From NCBI GenBank assembly GCA_026874595.1, contig CM049306.1:34614019-34678018 (forward strand): 64,000 bases of DNA. The letters are read 5' to 3'. The position numbers and the translations under genes were made by a program. Below, piece by piece: positions 47,109 through 58,990 of the stretch (the first letter of the stretch is position 1; every line of letters starts with the position of its first letter). The notes under the pieces are model-generated. The model ran no database searches and had not been told where the DNA came from. It saw only the letters and a program-made list of their open reading frames with translations. This stretch comes from Sipunculus nudus (Eukaryota > Annelida > Sipuncula > Golfingiida > Sipunculidae).

Positions 47109-48904
47109 GACATGTGATGTTGTTCTTGAATGTTTCATTGTTCGATATTGGAGAAAGGATATGAGGGGAAATGCTTTAAGTTTAAAGTGAAGGGGTTGAT
47201 AGTGTTTCATCGAAAACATTAATTGTCGTTTCAGGGGCCGTGGTTGTGCGAAATTAATTCAAAATTATGGGATGGACAACAGAATGCAAAATCATCAATT
47301 CAAAGCAGTTCATCACATTTTACATACGTACAAATGGCATTCCTAAAATAATTTTAAAAAAGTTGATGTACCCTTTATCCTCATCAGCCGACTGTTATAA
47401 CTACAGATGAAGTCGACAACCAGCTGCCATCTAGATAATATCAGACTGTTATATAACTGCTGTTATAGTTTTGTTTATATCCTCGTGTTTATCACATGTG
47501 GATGACCCGCAAAAATAATCCAGACAAATTCAGAAATGACATCTGGCAGCAAGTCGGATGAACCAGAGTTTTGCAAAAGCCATTTTGCAGCTAGTGCCAA
47601 TTGTCAGCTTCCACACATATGCAACAAATCACCGTAGGTTCCATTTTTTTTGGTCAACATTGGCGCATGAGTGGACCGTGTTAACTAAAAGCTTGTGCAT
47701 AAACAAGCTCATACAGCCGTCACAGAGGCATTATAAGACATCTTCCTGACAAGAATTACCTCAGGTGTGACCGTTCATTAATATGTGTGCAGATTAAGAA
47801 AGCAAAAATTCTGAATTAAAAAGGTAAATAGCTGGCTTTAATAAATCTATGTTAACCTGAAACTTTGTTAATTACTAAGGTTATGCACACAGATCAAGCA
47901 TGGGTTGTAACAACGTATTATCTCCACCGGGTTACAAAAAAATAACGCAATACTTGGGGGAAAAACAATTTGAGAGGATTAGTCAAAGCAGTTATGATTA
48001 CACAACGGTCATTAATATTCCACTGAGGGAACAAAAAAAATCTAAACATGCCTATAATACCCACGACAAACCCATCAGAGAAGGTTAGTGACAGATTTTA
48101 TTGTCCTTTTACGCGACCAAGTCCTATACTGCTAGCAATCTGCCTCGCTTTAATAACCATGATGGCCCAAAAAATGGCGTCCAACGACAGCTTCATCAGC
48201 GTGATGCATTTCTAAAATGTGACTTTTTCTAACCCTAATATAAGTAAGGTCAGCCGAAGACATTATAATATTAGATGTAATGCCCTACAAGGCTTTGGGC
48301 AAAATTGGCCTCATTTCAAATACAAGGTTTTGTGCCGTCTTGGCTTGACAAGGCAACCTAAGCTCCATTGGGACTCGGAGAAAACTGGTCTCGTGGGGTT
48401 AATTTATTTCTTTAGGTTTGGTAGCTGGGAGCAATCAAAGGTTCGTATAGGATACAGACATGCTAACTCCCACTACAGAGACCGACTTGTAATTTATAGG
48501 AAAGCGTCTTCCCACGTTAACATGGTTTATTTACAAGCTGCAATTTTTATTTGGTAAATACAGACGGCTAACAGCAAACTCAGTTCCCTATGGTTCCTTT
48601 TACAGCGCAAACATCACCACAAGTTAGGTGTTTTTTTTTATTTTAAAGTTTGCAAAGAGACCCAAGGAAAAATGCTCTGTTTTTGAAACATATTCTTGGG
48701 TTTGTTAATAATTTTTATCTCTTTCCTCATTTGCCATGTCTTTGCCTCATTCTTTATATCCCCATTATTTTTTATACTGAATGGTTCTTAAGGTGTTTTG
48801 ATTTCTCAAATTGTAATTCTTCTTTTATTATTCTATTCATGAATTCTTTCTCAGCTTTTCTATAGGCAATAACTACTCTTGTGTTTGGATCAAACCATTC
48901 ATAT
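47109..48904. other. intergenic, unassigned frames
   Basis: Plus frames at 47900-48088 (62 codons) and 48219-48557 (112 codons) have no recognised motif, promoter or splice context. Confidence 0.4.
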
Positions 48905-48985
48905 ATAGTGTTGGGTATCGCCTCAAAAACGTAAAAGTAGCGTAATGTGATACGTATTGCGACAGTGTCAATGTATTTAATGTAT
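48905..48985 (+). mobile_element. fragment of hAT-like MITE end
   Basis: GTTGGGTATCGCCTCAAAAA, GTAGCGTAATGTGATACGTA and TTGCGACAG match in order the reverse complement of the right end of the element at 23434-24124. Only about 80 bp is preserved. Confidence 0.5.
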
Positions 48986-49599
48986 AAGAAATTATAATTA
49001 TAATAATTATTATATATATATATATATTAACTATTATCATTATTATTCATTCAGAATCATGTTAAATATGAGACAAAAAAAGTTAATGGTGATCTACTAT
49101 TTTACACACTAAATATATCAACATTACTTACTAATGTACTCAGAACATTAGTATATAATACTTAGTATGTTATACTTTTGTTGACAGTACTCAAGGTAAA
49201 TCAAAAGTCTTACGTGTGCAAATCACGTGGCAATTAGAGAATTCGGGACTATGGTTTAGCACAGAGAGGTATAGGTGGTCTGTAAAATCACAGCCGTGTA
49301 CGCACCACATTACAAGGCTGCCGTTCTTAAAAAATACTTTAAACTTGATCGATCTTAATGCAGTTAAAATATGAGGAAAGAATATTAATGAATGATTAAT
49401 TTTTATGACTGTGTTCATTACTCTTTGTTGTATGGAAATACTTCTCGTATAGAAATAAGTCATTGATCAGACGCGCACATTACCTTAGGCAGACCAATGG
49501 TATATCAGGCCTATTTGAAAATTTCCTACCAAAGGTCTAAGGACATGGTAGCGGTCTTCACTTTAAGCCAGTCCTTAATCCAAACCCACTCAGCTGTCT
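48986..49599. other. intergenic
   Basis: A short (TA)n at 49012-49026. A 90-codon minus frame (49191-49463) is unrecognised. Confidence 0.4.
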
Positions 49600-49702
49600 A
49601 AATTTGCTTTTTATATAAGACCTCGTTTAGACGACCAACTCGGAAATGGGACCGTTTTATCGAGGATCCGATGGTAGGCGTAATTTCGAAGTTTTACTGT
49701 AT
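49600..49702. mobile_element. TE end related to 42328-42425
   Basis: Reverse-complemented, it reads ACAGTAAAACTTCGAAATTA, then GGATCC, GGTCCCATTTCCGAGTTGGT and CGTCTAAACGAGG. The order and spacing match 42328-42425. Probably the end of a non-autonomous DNA transposon. Confidence 0.45.
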
Positions 49703-49767
49703 CATTATTATTTGTAAAAAAAAGAAGGAAAATCTCTGAAAATGACATCATGAGCAGAGTTAATACA

Positions 49768-50480
49768 CACTCTAAAAACTGAGGACATGTTTCACGTTTC
49801 TATTTAAAACACCATTCTGTCCCATTTTTCGAAACATATTTCAAGCATGTTTCATGACTCACTGATGTTTCAACTGCGAAAACATGTCTTTAGTCCTCTT
49901 GAAACATGTTTATATATAAAACATGTTTCACACACAGAGAAAATTTCATGGACAGTAAGATAAAACATGTATCTGTGTTACATGTTTTCATATGAAATAT
50001 GTCGCATATAAGACATGTCTTAAGACATGTCTCATTTTTCATAAAACATGTAACTATCTAAAACGTTTGTTTAGCCTAAAACATGTAGTTGTCCCATTTT
50101 TCGAAACAGGTTTTCTCCTAAGAAACATGTTTTTTAACTTAGAGTTAAACATGTCTCAGTGTTACATGTCTTTATATGAAATATGTCACATATAAGACAT
50201 GTTTTAAGACATGTTTCACTTTCATAAAACATGTAACTATTCAAAACGTCTGTTCAGCCTAAAACGTGTATTTGTCCCATTATTCGAAACGTGTTTTCCA
50301 AAGAAACATGTTTTTAACTTAGAGTAAAACATGTCACTGTGTTTCATGTTTTAATATGAAATATGTTTCGAAAGAAAGTTTCGTTTTCCTAGAAAAAAAT
50401 AACATTTGCCCATCGAAGGCACATTTGCATTTTAATCATGTCTCAAAAATGTCTACAAAATAAAACATGTTTTTAAAAAT
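49768..50480. mobile_element. element made of reiterated ACATGT words with 183-bp internal repeat
   Basis: Starts CACTCTAAAAACTGAGGACA, the same terminal style as the 38-kb MITE (CACTCAAAAAACAGATTGGT). The palindromic word ACATGT, usually as AAACATGTTT or TAAAACATGT, occurs more than 20 times. A ~183-bp unit repeats about 2.5 times (landmark ATAAAACATGTAACTA at 50041 and 50224; ATATGAAATATGT near 49990, 50174 and 50353). The right terminus was not found, so the copy is truncated or the end has decayed. Confidence 0.65.
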
Positions 50481-52633
50481 ATTTAAAGTCGCAGAAAATG
50501 TTCTTTGTTGTTTGTCTTTGTCGTTTTATGTCCACTGCAACCAGCATGAAAACCTGACGAGGTGCTTCTGATGAAACAACTCATAAATTTACTGGAAATA
50601 TAACATTTATTCCTTAGACAATGCTTTCTAATTTAGAGGATACACTGAACCGGAAACGTTTCCAGTATGGGTTATCAGTTATACGTTATTATATAAAGCT
50701 ACCAGGAACCTTCATTAATTGATTGTCTCCTTAAATTTCCAAGATCAAATACATTACAGCCAGGTGCTGAAGACAAAATCTTATCTATCATAATAATAGA
50801 AACATACCGGTATATCAAAACAGAATTACTTATTGTGGGTATAAAAACATATTAAAGTGATTTAAAATACCATGTATAAGTCTAAGACTCATAACTCGTC
50901 CCATATCATTATTTAAGGCAGGAACTCTTATCTCAAAAGATGAAAAAAGAATATTTTATATATCAGTATATTTAAAATGGGCAATGCTGATAGGCTGATA
51001 GTCTGATGGCAGTTCATGGCTTCTACAAAATTTTCGTTAGTTTAAAAATGCTTGGCATAAAATGTGGAATACATAATGCAGACCTATATCAGAAATGGCC
51101 ATATATTATATTTGAAATACACAGTTTTCTGTAAGTGTTCTTTTACAATAGATGCAGTCATGCACATTAACAGCAATAAGATAAGGTTCATTTAGTATTT
51201 ACTTAAATATCTGTTGTCTGCATGTATTCATTTATCATATCAATACTGAATGTACCAGTACTAATACAATTTTGTCTTCCCCATAGCTGTATACACAAAT
51301 ATTATTAATTATGAATTACAATAATAATTAAACCTAGCAAACCTAATCTGATTTGCTGCACAATGAATAACAAGGAACTTGTGGGTCATGGCGCTCAGCT
51401 GGAGTTGGTAACGAGAAAATTTGTATAAAAATTCTAGTAAATGGAAATGAGGCAATATTTTATTTTTTATTAATATTTTTAAAATGTTCAGCATATAAAT
51501 ATACACATAATATGCTCTACCGAGTTGTATTACTTACACATTTGGCATGTTTGGTGTGGACTTTACAATTTTATGGACAACCTGAAAGATGCTGAAGCCT
51601 CTCATGATTACACATTTGTATAATCAAAGATTTCATATTCTGACTGTAACATGCATGTAATAAATACCCACTTGGACTGTGTAAAACCCTTTTAAATATA
51701 CAATAAGGAAGAAAGTGGAGGTGAGCTACAGTATCATAATACACATTTAATTTAATAATTGGAATAAGGAAAAAAATTGGTGATGAAAGAATCCATTTCA
51801 TTAAGAAAAATCTTAATTATTATTTCTAAAAACTGGTTTAACATACTGCCAGTTTAGCTAAAAATGAAATTACATGAACGTTTACTCAATATACCTGACT
51901 GCAAGCACCAGTGTTATGCTCAATAATGCCCAGCCAGCTTGAGAGATTTGAATGAAATGCTCTAATGTATACACCAATTTGCAAGTTTTATTTCAATATT
52001 TAATTTCAGAAATTTAATTTAATTTAAAAAATCAACTAAGTTGACAATTCAAGAGAAAACAGATTCAAAACATTTAAATAATAAAAGTAGCTGCTCTCAC
52101 AGCTTTAATATATAATAAATAAGTTTAAACCTATTACAATTTACAACTGAAAATTTAAAATACAGCTTGCATTTAATTTTAAACACTTAAAAGCCAAAAG
52201 AGTCTTAGTCAGCGAGCTAAAACTCTAAAAGTTGAATAATTATTTGATAAAAACCTCTGAAAAAGTTGCTCTTGAATTTTTCTAATAGCTATAAGAACAT
52301 TTGTCTCAAATTTTTCTTAACATTAAATATCTTTCTTCTTCCAAAAGAAAACTTGAAAACATGCATTTTATTTTACGAGTGTTAATTTATTTATATGAAG
52401 TATATTCCTTTTAGATATTTTTTTTTATGTTTGACAGTTTTCTACAATCTAACCAAACACATCCTGAAGCAGAAAACAACTTAGGTTTACTAGCATGAAA
52501 AAACTGTAAATTAAATGTCCCAATACTATAAATGTTTGCATGCACTGTGTGTAACAACTGCAAGTATCGCAATTATATAAAACTGACTGTATAATATTTA
52601 TATGTTTTAGAAGGTAGCAACACTGATCTCAGA
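50481..52633. other. repeat-poor AT-rich stretch, possible 3' UTR or intron
   Basis: Few simple repeats and no transposon ends recognised, in contrast to the rest of the window. Minus frames of 65 and 76 codons (51309-51506, 51571-51801) are hydrophobic, low-information translations. It may be the 3' untranslated part of a minus-strand transcript covering the coding-like pieces at 52.6-53.5 kb. Confidence 0.35.
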
Positions 52634-52879
52634 TCATGAATGAGCATTTACATAATTCAGACATGCCAATATATTTACTTTCAGTGTTTCTGGCTTCAGT
52701 CTGACTACAGCCAATTTTTTAAAGCCAGAAAGGGTAAAAGAAAATACAGAAAAGGCTGGCATCAACAAAGTCTCCCATGACTGAAGATTTCTCAGCAATT
52801 CAGCATAGTTGAGAGGCACATCAGCTGCTATTCTGATAAGTGTATCAAAAGAATCTAACAGAGCAATACTGAAAGCACC
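52634..52879 (-). CDS. exon-like ORF with EDEM/GH47-like motif
   Basis: 81 codons open from an AG acceptor-like site (ATTAG|GGTGC) to TGA. The first residues, GAFSIALLDSFDTL, fit the hallmark G-[SA]-[FY]-S-[LI]-x-L-[IL]-D-x-[LF]-D-T-L of EDEM-type alpha-mannosidases (GH47), which act in ER-associated degradation. The next NYAELLR resembles the family's N-x-x-E-F-x-R. After that the similarity is lost, and the stop comes far too early for an EDEM protein (normally over 500 residues), so the true exon may end early at a donor or this may be a pseudogene. The rest (PETLKVNILACLNYVNAHS at the end) is unrecognised. No second catalytic-domain exon was found nearby. Confidence 0.3.
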   Translation of the reverse strand, partial: GAFSIALLDSFDTLIRIAADVPLNYAELLRNLQSWETLLMPAFSVFSFTLSGFKKLAVVRLKPETLKVNILACLNYVNAHS

Positions 52880-53338
52880 CTAATTAAACATCTAATATTT
52901 TCATAATACCGAATCCTTGGTTTGTATCACTTTAATATAAATTTGAAATTAGAATCCTAAAACAAGGCCTCCATCTGTAAATACTTGAAGCTTTACAAGG
53001 TTACATTTATGCAATCAATCATGACAATTAAATACTACAAATATTACACATTAGCCTAATATAGCCTGTACCATCACATTTGGAAGTTTAACATAAATAC
53101 AAGTTTGGTGCAAATGAAGCCTCATACAAATAATGAAATACATGATAATTCAGCCAGATTGTACAAGAATAAGTAACTGCTGTATGTTCACAGTGATTCA
53201 TCAAACATTTCTAAGAGTTGGAAAAATCCAGTTACCATAAAAAAGAGTGAAACATTTTATATATGTGAATAGTAAAATTCATAAAAGATTTCTTAGAATA
53301 TATGTAGAATACTAAGGATGTAACAAAAGAAACAAATA

Positions 53339-53503
53339 CTAAATTATTTTAATACAGCCACAAACTGTGGAAGAAGTTGACTCGTCCTTATTGGGCACTT
53401 TATTTTCAAGACAATCTTCCTGAAGTGGTTTAAGAAGTTGCATGTATTGTGCTGGGTTAGTTATATTAAGAAGAGAGTGCGAAGCAGGTACGAGGGTTTC
53501 CAT
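53339..53503 (-). CDS. exon-like ORF, possible terminal exon
   Basis: 54 codons from ATG at 53503 to TAG, preceded by a plausible acceptor (GGTTCAG|TATGG). The peptide METLVPASHSLLNITNPAQY, then MQLLKPLQEDCLENKVPNKD, has balanced protein-like composition in AT-rich DNA. Just upstream on the same strand, 53510-53660 is also open in a second phase (around TNTCFIMDNGEVRSGAILSN), consistent with either another exon or a frameshifted remnant. No family is recognised. Order on the strand places it upstream of the EDEM-like ORF. Confidence 0.25.
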   Translation of the reverse strand: METLVPASHSLLNITNPAQYMQLLKPLQEDCLENKVPNKDESTSSTVCGCIKII

Positions 53504-54289
53504 ACTGAACCATTCTCAATAAACATATCTTCATGGAGTTACTCAAAATAGCACCTGACCTCACTTCTCCATTGTCCATGATAAAACAGGTGTTGGTTCT
53601 GTACCCTCTTATGTACAAAATGAATCTTCTTTGACGTCTTTCTGAAAAAGGTGTAGCAATTTTTCAGTAGCTAAATTGTGTTATTTCCATAGTCAGTTTG
53701 GAGAAAAAGATGAAATAGTATTAACTGTCAGCAACACAGCTGACAATTCTTAAACATGCATGCAGCTGCATGGAATGCACTGACATCAGCTAGATACTGA
53801 CTCAAGTCAAAAAGAATTTATAACAGTTATTTATATGGAGGTTTTTTTTTATAAAATGAAAATGTCCACTTCTTACATTTTATTCAAATACTGTTTACAC
53901 CTTGTAACATAATGATGATATATAAGAACAAGGCCTCTAAAAGTTATACCTCTTTAATGGAATAATATGAATGCTTACAACAATTGAATCAAAGACCCCT
54001 AAGCAATTTAAAGCTGCTGGTTAGCAAAATATGTTGCAAGCATCTGTCATTTAATAATTCAGGGGCATTGACAATAACAAAATAAAACATCACATGTACT
54101 TTGTATTTAATCAAGGATTAAAAATATATTACCTGCAAATATGTTCAACTAGAAAACTTCAACTATTACCAAAAATTATACAAGAAGGAAAAATTTGCAT
54201 ACTTGTGTAATAATAAAAAAATTGGATAAAGTGAAGCAAGAATTACTAAATTAAATATTCACTCTCTCCCCAAATTCACTCCAGGGTAA
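53504..54289. other. repeat-poor stretch upstream of exon-like pieces
   Basis: Minus-strand coding-like scraps occur at 53510-53660 and around 53735-53815 (for example LSQYLADVSAFHAAAC), in phases that do not join directly. No transposon or simple repeat seen. Confidence 0.3.
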
Positions 54290-55050
54290 ACTGGAACCAC
54301 TATACCACCATTACCACCAATATACCCACATCCAGCCTTGGTACCCTGGAAACAATCCCACCACCAATATTTACCCATCCAGCCTGGGTATCCAAAGCAG
54401 TCCCACCACCAACACCCATGTACATACATCCAGCCTTGGTACCCTGAACTCCATTCTACCAACACCCATGTACACACATCCAACCTTGATACCCTTTGCC
54501 CAATTCCAGCAACCTCATGTACACATATCCAGCCTTTGTACCCTGGACCACATTCCACAAACATCCATGATCACACATCCAGCCTTTGTACCCTGGACTC
54601 CGATCCATTACCAGTCATGTAATCACACATCCAGCCTTAGTACCCCAGACCAAGTTCCATCAACACCTTGTGCACACAACCAGCCATAATTGGTACCACC
54701 ACCAGTATCCTGAACCCTATTCCACAAGCACCACCCATATGCATGCATCCAGCACTGGCACCCTGGACCCTATTCCCCCAACACTACAAATGTGCACACA
54801 TCCATTCTTGGTACCCTGAACCCCATTCCACCAACACCCATGTACATTCATCCAGCCTTGGTACCCTGGACCTAAGTTCACCACCAGTCATGTTTTCACA
54901 CATCCAGACTTGGTACTCTGAACCCAGTTCCACCAACACCCATGTACACACACCCAGCCATGGTACCCTTGACCAAAATCCACAAGCACCACACATCAAG
55001 CATAAGTACCCTGGACTCCATTCACACATCCAGCCTTGTTACTGTGGAAC
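54290..55050. repeat. ~50-bp minisatellite (about 15 copies)
   Basis: Units of 47-52 bp of the pattern ACACATCCAGCCTTGGTACC, then CTGGACC, ATTCCACCAACACCCATGT. The landmark TCCAGCC or a variant occurs at 54331, 54378, 54429, 54479, 54528, 54578, 54630 and onward. Copies are diverged. Unit length is not a multiple of three and varies, so the Trp- or Pro-rich frames on both strands are not real proteins. Confidence 0.92.
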
Positions 55051-55129
55051 CTAGAGGGAGGCGGGGAACTGTCGGTTTTCCTGTATTCCCTGTACTTAAG
55101 CTTATGGAATTTTTTGGATTTCCGCGGAG
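55051..55129. other. junction between minisatellite and satellite
   Basis: About 80 bp belonging to neither repeat. It includes GGCGGGGAACTGTCGG and TTTCCGCGGAGACG, followed by the first A-tract of the satellite. Confidence 0.6.
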
Positions 55130-58100
55130 ACGTTTCCCTGAGAAAAAAAAAGGCAGGAGGTGCCAGCAAATTGCTAGCAATTTGCGAACTAGGAGACCAG
55201 GGGAGAGGGGGCCTGGCTGTCAAAGTAGCAATTTGCTACCAATTTGCGGATTTGCCAGAAAAAAAAAAAATTGGCCGGGGGGTATCAGCAAATTGCTAGC
55301 AATTTGCGACATAACCGACCAGGAGAGTAGGGGCCTGGCTGTCAAAGTAGCAATTTGCGGATTTACCAGAAAAAAAAATTGACCGGGGAGTATCGGCAAA
55401 TTGCCAGCAATTTGCGACCTGAGCGACCAGGAGAGAGGGGGCCTGGTTGTCAAAGTAGCAATTTGATAGCAATTTGCGGATTTACCAGAAAAAAAAAAAA
55501 TTGGCCGGGGGGTATCCGCAAATTGCTAGCAATTTGCGACCTGAGCGACCAGGAGAGAGGGGGCCTGGTTGTCAAAGTAGCAAATTGCTAGCAATTTGCG
55601 GATTTACCAGAAAAAAAAAAAATTGGCCGGGGGGTATTCGCAAATTGCTAGCAATTTGCGACCTAAGCGACAAGGAGAGAGGGGCATGGCTGTCAAAGTA
55701 GCAATTTGCTAGCAATTTGCGGATTTACCAGAAAAAAAAAAAAAATGGCCGGGGGGTATTCGCAAATTGCTAGCAATTTGCGACCTAAGCGACAAGGAGA
55801 GAGGGGCATGGCTGTCAAAGTAGCAATTTGCTAGCAATTTGCGGATTTACCAGAAAAAAAAAAATGGCCGGGGGGTATCCGCAAATTGCTAGCAATTTGC
55901 GACCTGAACGACAGAAGAGAAGGGGCCTGGCTGTCAAAGTAGCAATTTGCTAGCAATTTGCGGATTTACCAGAAAAAAAAATTGGCCTGGGGGTATCGGC
56001 AAATTGCCAGCAATTTGCGACCTGGGAGACCAGGAGAGAGGGGGCCTGGTTGTCAAAGTAGCAATTTACTAGCAATTTGCGGATTTACCTGAAAAAAAAA
56101 ATTGGCCGGGGGGTATCCGGAAATTGCTAGCAATTTGCGACCTGAGCGACCAGGAGAGAGCGGGCCTGGTTGTCAAAGTTGCGACCTGAGCGACCAGGAG
56201 AGAAGGGGGCCTGGTTGTCAAAGTAGCAAATTGCTAGCAATTGGCGGATTTACCAGAAAAAAAAAATTGGCCGGAGGGTATCCGCAAATTGCTAGCAATT
56301 TGCGACTTGAGCGACAAAGAGAGAGGGGCCTGGCTGTCAAAGTAGCAATTTGCTAGCAATTTGCGGATTTACCAGGAAAAAAAATTGGCCAGGGGGTATC
56401 CGCAAATTGCTAGCAATTTGCGACTTGGGCGCCCAGAAGACAGGGGGCCTGGTTGTCAAAGTAGCAATTTGCGGATTTACCAGAAAAAAAAATTGGCCGG
56501 GGGGTAAACGCAAATTGCTAGCAATTTGCGACCTGAGCGACCAGGAGATAGGGGGCATGGTTGTCAAAGTTGCGACCTGAGCGACCAGGAGAGAAAGGGG
56601 CCTGGTTGTCAAAGTAGCAAATTGCTAGCAATTTGCGGATTTACCAGAAAAAAAATTGGCCGGAGGGTATCCGTCAATTGCTAGCAATTTGCGACTTGAG
56701 CGACAAAGAGAGAGGGGCCTGGCTGTCAAAGTAGCAATTTGCTAGCAATTTGCGGATTTGCCAGAAAAAAAAAAATTGGCCGGGGGGTATCAGCAAATTG
56801 CTAGCAATTTGCGACATAACCGACCAGGAGAGAAGGGGCCTGGCTGTCAAAGTACCAATTTGCGGATTTACCAGAAAAAAAAAATTGGCCGGGGGGTATC
56901 CGCAAATTGCTAGCAATTTGCGACCTGAACGACCAGGAGAGAAGGGGCCTGTCTGTCAAAGTAGCAATTTGCTAGCAATTTGCGGATTTATCAGAAAAAA
57001 AAATGACCGGGGGGTATCGGCAAATTGCCAGTAATTTGCGACCTGAGCGACCAGGAGAGAGGGGGCCTGGTTGTCAAAGTAGCAATTTGATAGCAATTTG
57101 CGGATTTACCAGAAAAAAAAAAAATTGGCCGGGGGGTATCCGCAAATTGCTAGCAATTTGCGACCTGAGCGACCAGGAGAGAGGGGGCCTGGTTGTCAAA
57201 GTTGCGACCTGAGCGACCAGGAGAGAAGGGGGCCTGGTTGTCAAAGTAGTAAATTGCTAGCAATTTGCGGATTTACCAGAAAAAAAAAATTGGCCGGGGG
57301 GTATCTGCAAATTGCAAGCAATTTGCGACCTAAGCGACAAGGAGAGAGGGGCATGGCTGTCAAAGTAGCAATTTGCTAGCAATTTGCGGATTTACCAGGA
57401 AAAAAAATTGGCCAGGGGGTATCCGCAAATTACTAGCAATTTGCGACCTAAGCGACAAGGAGAGAGGGGCATGGCTGTCAAAGTAGCAATTTGCTAGCAA
57501 TTTGCGGATTTACCAGAAAAAAAATTGGCCTGGGGGTATCGGCAAATTGCCAGCAATTTGCGACCTGGGAGACCAGGAGAGAGGGGGCCTGGTTGTCAAA
57601 GTAGCAATTTGCTAGCAATTTGCGGATTTACCAGAAAAAAAAAAATTGGCCGGGGGGTATCCGCAAATTGCAAGCAATTTGCGACCTAAGCGACAAGGAG
57701 AGAGGGGCCTGGCTGTCAAAGTAGCAATTTGCTAGCAATTTGCGGATTTACCAGGAAAAAAAATTGGCCAGGGGGTATCCGCAAATTACTAGCAATTTGC
57801 GACTTGGGCGCCCAGGAGAAAGGGGGTCTGGTTGTCAAAGTAGCAATTTCCTATCAATTTGCGGATTTACCAGAAAAAAAAATTGGCCGGGGGGTATCCG
57901 CAAATTGCTAGCAATTTGCGACCTGAGCGCAAAGAGAGAGGGGCCTGGCTGTCAAAGTAGCAATTTGCTAGCAATTTGCTCATTTAACAGAAAAAAAAAA
58001 AAAATTGGCCGGGGGGTATCCGCAAATTGCTAGCAATTTGCGACCTGAACGACAGAAGAGAAGGGGCCTGGCTGTCAAAGTAGTAATTTGCTAGCAATTT

Positions 58101-58440
58101 GCGGATTTACCAGAAAAAAAAAATGGCCTGGGGGTATCGGCAAATTGCTAGCAATGTGCGACCTGAGCAACCAGGAGAGAGGGGGCCTGGTTGTCAAAGT
58201 AGCAATTTGCTAGCAATTTGCGGATTTACCAGAAAAAAAAAATTGGCCGGGGGGTGTCCGCAAGTTGCAAGCAATTTGCGACCTAAGCGACAAGGAGAGA
58301 GGGACCTGGCTGTGAAAGTAGCAATTTGATAGCAATTTGCAGATTTACCGGAAAAAAAAAATTGGCCGGGGGGTATCCGCAAATTGCTAGCAATTTGCGA
58401 CCTGAGCGACCAGGAGAGAGGGGGCCTGGTTGTCAAAGTA

Positions 58441-58516
58441 GCAAATTGCTAGCAATTTGCGGATTTACCAGAAAAAAAATTGGCCGGGGGGTATCCGCAA
58501 ATTGCTAGCAATTTGC
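58441..58516. repeat. example monomer hairpin: 24-bp perfect arms
   Basis: The left arm 58441-58464 (the 20-bp palindrome plus GGAT) and right arm 58493-58516 (ATCC plus the same palindrome) are perfectly complementary around a 28-base loop containing the A-tract and the G-run. Each arm can also fold on itself. Other monomers have 13- to 24-bp arms depending on their variant. Confidence 0.95.
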
Positions 58517-58990
58517 GACCTGAGCGACCAGGAGAGAAGGGGCCTGGTTGTCAAAGTAGCAAATTGCTAGCAATTTGCGGATTTACCAGAAAAAAAAATT
58601 GGCCGGGGGGTATCCGCAAATTTCAAGCAATTTGCGACCTAAGCGACAAGGAGAGAGGGGCCTGGCTGTCAAAGTAGCAATTTGCTAGCAATTTGCGGAT
58701 TTACCAGAAAAAAAATTGGCCGGAGGGTATCCGCAAATTGCCAGCAATTTGCGACCTGGGCGACTAGGAGACAGGGGGCCTGGTTGTCAAAGTAGCAATT
58801 TGCTAGCAATTTGCTCATTTAACAGAAAAAAAAAAATGGCCGGGGTGTATCCGCAAATTGCTAGCAATTTGCGACCTGAACGACAGAAGAGAAGGGGCCT
58901 GGCTGTCAAAGTAGCAACTTGGTAGCAATTTGCGGATTTACCAGAAAAAAAAAATTGGCCGGGGGGTATCGGCAAATTGTCAGCAATTTG

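Noticed and set aside
54259-55054. Trp/Gly-rich minus frame and Pro/His-rich plus frames in the minisatellite
   Set aside because: The unit length (47-52 bp) varies and is not a multiple of three, so no constant peptide repeat is kept.
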